NCBI RefSeq assembly: GCF_034044635.1
Contig: NZ_JAXCLX010000001.1
Span: 496,001-560,000, forward strand
From: Dongia rigui
Lineage (GTDB): Bacteria > Pseudomonadota > Alphaproteobacteria > Dongiales > Dongiaceae
Reading direction: 5' to 3'
Length of the DNA: 64,000 bases
Program-made: the position numbers and the translations under genes
Shown: positions 61,860 to 64,000 of the stretch, piece after piece
How the letters are laid out: the number at the start of each line of letters is the position of its first letter
How positions within the stretch are numbered: position 1 is the stretch's first letter
Notes under the pieces: generated by a model
Told to the model about the DNA's origin: nothing
What the model saw: only the letters and a program-made list of their open reading frames with translations
The model's database searches: none

Positions 61860-64000
61860 TCAGCTGCGCAGACGGCTGGAGCTGGGGTCGAAGGGAGCCT
61901 CCTTAAGGCGGCTGGCGGCAACCCGTTTGCCCAAGACCTCGATCTCGAACCGATCGCCAGCCACGGGCAGATAGGCGAGAGCCAATTGCTTGCCAACCGA
62001 ATGCCCGAAATAGCCGGAGGTGACGCGCGCCACCGCCTTGCCATCGGCAAAGATCGGCTCGGCACCCATGATGTCGAGCTCATTGCTGGCGATCTCGAGC
62101 AGCGAGATCTTACGGGTGAGCGGCGCCTTGAACTGCTTCTCTGCCGCAGCACGACCGATGAAGTCGCCCTTGTCGAATTTGACGAAGCGGCCCCAATCGG
62201 CCTCCGCCGCATTGTAATCGGCCGTGAAGTCGCGGCCCCAGGATCCGTAGCCTTTTTCCATGCGCATCGAATGCAGAGCGCGAACGCCGAACAGCTTCAA
62301 CCCGTGTTCAGTACCGGCCGCCTGCAGGCGCTCGAAGACATGGATGAGATTGTGGGGCGCCACATAGATTTCGTAGCCGAGCTCGCCGGTGAAGCTTGCA
62401 CGGATGACCAGCGCGTCGGCGAGGCCGACATGGATCTGCCGGGCCGCAAGGAATGGGAAGGCGGCATGGCTGAGATCCGTCTCGGTCAGCTGCTGCAGAA
62501 CGGCGCGCGCCTTCGGCCCCGTCAGAGACAAGCCGGAATAGCTGGTCGTGACATTGCGGATCGCGACGCGTTCACCCTTGGCGTTCGCATTCAGCCAGCG
62601 CGTGTAATAGGTCTCGGCGGAACCCGAGCCGATCATCAGGAACGTGTCCTCGGCCGTGCGCGTGACGGTGAGATCGCCAAAGATCTGGCCATTGGGCGAC
62701 AGCATCGGGCACAGCACCGTGCGGCCCAGCGCCGGCAGCTTGTTGCTGACCATGCGGTCGAGGAACGTTGCCGCATCGGCGCCGGAAACCTCGATCTTGC
62801 CGTAGCTCGATGTCTCCCAGATGCCGACATTTTCGCGCACGTTCTTCACTTCGGTAGCGACATGGTTGAAGGCATTGGAACGTCGATAGGTCGGCTCCTC
62901 CTTAGCTTCCGTGCCCTTGGGCGCAAACCACAGCGGATACTCCCAGCCGAACGACGCGCCGAACAGCGCCCCCTCGCTCTTGAGGTGCGGATAGATGGGC
63001 GATGTCTTCAAGGGGCGCGCCGCGGGCAATTCCTCGTTCGGGAACGTCATGGTGAAGCGGCGGCGATAGTTCTCCGTCGTCTTCTCGATGGTGAAGGCGC
63101 GGTTGTTGTGCGGGCCGAAGCGGGCCACATCCATCGCGAACACATCCATGCCCGGCTCACCGTCGATGATCCAATTGGCGACGACCATGCCGACGCCGCC
63201 GCCCTGGCTGAAACCCGCCATCACGCCGCAGGCGGTGAAATAGTTGGTGAGGCCCGGCACCGGACCCACCAGCGGGTTGCCGTCGGGGGCAAAGACCATC
63301 GGCCCGTTGATGGTGCGCTTGATGCCGCCCTTCTCGAGGCAGGGATAGCGGGTCATCGCGAATTCCAGTGCCGACCAGATCCGGTCGACATCTTCCTGCA
63401 GCAGTTCGTGGCCGAAATCCTGTGGCGTGCCTTTCAAGGCCCAATGCCGGCAATCATGCTCATAGGTGCCGATGAGCAGGCCCTTCTGTTCCTGGCGCAG
63501 ATAGCTCTCGCCCTCGAAGTCGATCGTCATTGGGATCTCGTGGTCCAGCGCTTCGACCTCGGGGATCGCATTGGTGACGATGTATTCATGCTCCATCGGC
63601 AGAATGGGCAGGTCGATGCCGGCGAGACGCCCGACTTCGCGCGCCCACAGGCCGCCGGCATTCACCACATACTCCGCTTCGATCGTGCCTTCCTTGGTGA
63701 CCACCAGCCAGTGGCCGTTCGGCTTCTGCTTCAATTCGATCACCGGGTTGCGCAGCGAGATCGTGGCGCCCTTGTTCTTGGCGGCCTTGGCATAGGCGTG
63801 CGTGACACTCGACGGATCGACATGGCCATCGGCCGGATCGAACATCGCCTTGGTGAATTTCGAGGTATCGACCAGCGGGTTGATCTTCTTCACCTCGTCC
63901 ATGCTGACTTCGTGAAGCCCGATGCCGAGGTAATGCGCCTTGGCAAGCTCTGTCTTGAAGTACTCAGCGCGCGCTTCGGTACCGGCAAGGTAAAGGCAGC
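61860..64000 (-). CDS. dimethylglycine/sarcosine dehydrogenase-like FAD oxidoreductase with GcvT domain, 5' end outside window
   Basis: Last ~713 residues; the frame is still open at the window edge. An FAD (DAO-type) domain is visible (YVVNAGGLWAREVGRLAG; PMVFAPDGNPLVGPVPG; TACGVMAGFSQGGGVGM), then a linker and a C-terminal folate-binding GcvT-like domain (FTGELGYEIYVAPHN; RALHSMRMEKGYGSWGRD). This is the DMGDH/SarDH layout: an N-methyl is oxidised by FAD and the one-carbon unit is captured on tetrahydrofolate. It fits as a step after betaine demethylation by the neighbouring MttB and DgcA-like proteins. The N-terminal FAD-binding motif is not in the window. Confidence 0.9.
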   Translation of the reverse strand, partial: CLYLAGTEARAEYFKTELAKAHYLGIGLHEVSMDEVKKINPLVDTSKFTKAMFDPADGHVDPSSVTHAYAKAAKNKGATISLRNPVIELKQKPNGHWLVVTKEGTIEAEYVVNAGGLWAREVGRLAGIDLPILPMEHEYIVTNAIPEVEALDHEIPMTIDFEGESYLRQEQKGLLIGTYEHDCRHWALKGTPQDFGHELLQEDVDRIWSALEFAMTRYPCLEKGGIKRTINGPMVFAPDGNPLVGPVPGLTNYFTACGVMAGFSQGGGVGMVVANWIIDGEPGMDVFAMDVARFGPHNNRAFTIEKTTENYRRRFTMTFPNEELPAARPLKTSPIYPHLKSEGALFGASFGWEYPLWFAPKGTEAKEEPTYRRSNAFNHVATEVKNVRENVGIWETSSYGKIEVSGADAATFLDRMVSNKLPALGRTVLCPMLSPNGQIFGDLTVTRTAEDTFLMIGSGSAETYYTRWLNANAKGERVAIRNVTTSYSGLSLTGPKARAVLQQLTETDLSHAAFPFLAARQIHVGLADALVIRASFTGELGYEIYVAPHNLIHVFERLQAAGTEHGLKLFGVRALHSMRMEKGYGSWGRDFTADYNAAEADWGRFVKFDKGDFIGRAAAEKQFKAPLTRKISLLEIASNELDIMGAEPIFADGKAVARVTSGYFGHSVGKQLALAYLPVAGDRFEIEVLGKRVAASRLKEAPFDPSSSRLRS

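Noticed and set aside
1-64000. CRISPR arrays, tRNA or rRNA genes
   Set aside because: No regularly spaced repeats and no cloverleaf-like or rRNA sequence noticed on reading; a covariance-model scan would be needed to exclude small RNAs.

Overview
The window looks like a chromosomal segment of a GC-rich alphaproteobacterium, probably of Rhodospirillales type. The reasons are an alphaproteobacterial C4-pathway 5-aminolevulinate synthase, a perfect CtrA-type box (TTAA-N7-TTAA) in the tad/cpa pilus locus, the pepA/holC - lptD-surA-rsmA - gmk-yicC neighbourhood typical of the class, and betaine-type one-carbon catabolism. The order assignment is inference. I saw no rRNA, tRNA, CRISPR array, prophage or transposase.

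Layout. (1) 1-8.6 kb: a truncated class III aminotransferase coupled to hemA, then a spermidine/putrescine-type ABC importer (ATPase, binding protein, two permeases) translationally coupled to a lipoprotein gamma-glutamyltransferase. Two strong hairpins bracket the binding-protein gene. (2) 8.6-17.1 kb: rlmI, a two-helix membrane peptide, then a tightly overlapping leftward operon (FecR-domain protein, CHASE2 nucleotide cyclase, TVP38-family membrane protein, MerA-like disulfide oxidoreductase, sensor histidine kinase) and a divergent lipoprotein. (3) 17.2-23.7 kb: accessory region. A scar of three decayed genes (DmpA-type peptidase, oligopeptide ABC ATPase, RpiR/SIS regulator, the last two fused in frame) is followed by a coiled-coil protein plus lipoprotein pair. 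Divergent from that pair is a large metallo-beta-lactamase-fold/clan-CD (gingipain-like) peptidase fusion with a small disordered companion. This is the best candidate for an undescribed system. (4) 23.8-31.4 kb: DJ-1/PfpI protein, a ribose-type sugar ABC importer, its probable divergent LacI regulator with an epimerase, and an SDR. (5) 31.5-39.7 kb: core genes yicC, gmk, rsmA, surA, lptD, pepA, holC. lptF-lptG and pdxA, usually found in this cluster, are absent. (6) 39.9-53.5 kb: a complete tad/cpa (Flp type IVc) pilus locus with three TadE/TadG-like proteins, TadD, TadB/C, CpaF, CpaE, CpaD, CpaC, CpaB, CpaA and the Flp pilin. (7) 53.8-56.7 kb: an STT3-like GT-C membrane protein and a single-REC GGDEF response regulator. 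(8) 56.7-64 kb: a LysR regulator divergent from an MttB-family (non-pyrrolysine) methyltransferase and a DgcA-like dimethylglycine/trimethylamine dehydrogenase-type flavoprotein, then a small periplasmic protein and a truncated DMGDH/sarcosine-dehydrogenase-like protein. Together these suggest stepwise N-demethylation of a betaine.

Genes are mostly in short, overlapping operons. Starts were chosen from ribosome-binding sites, signal peptides and operon overlaps, so several differ from the longest possible reading frame. All homology statements are recognition by eye, without database searches.
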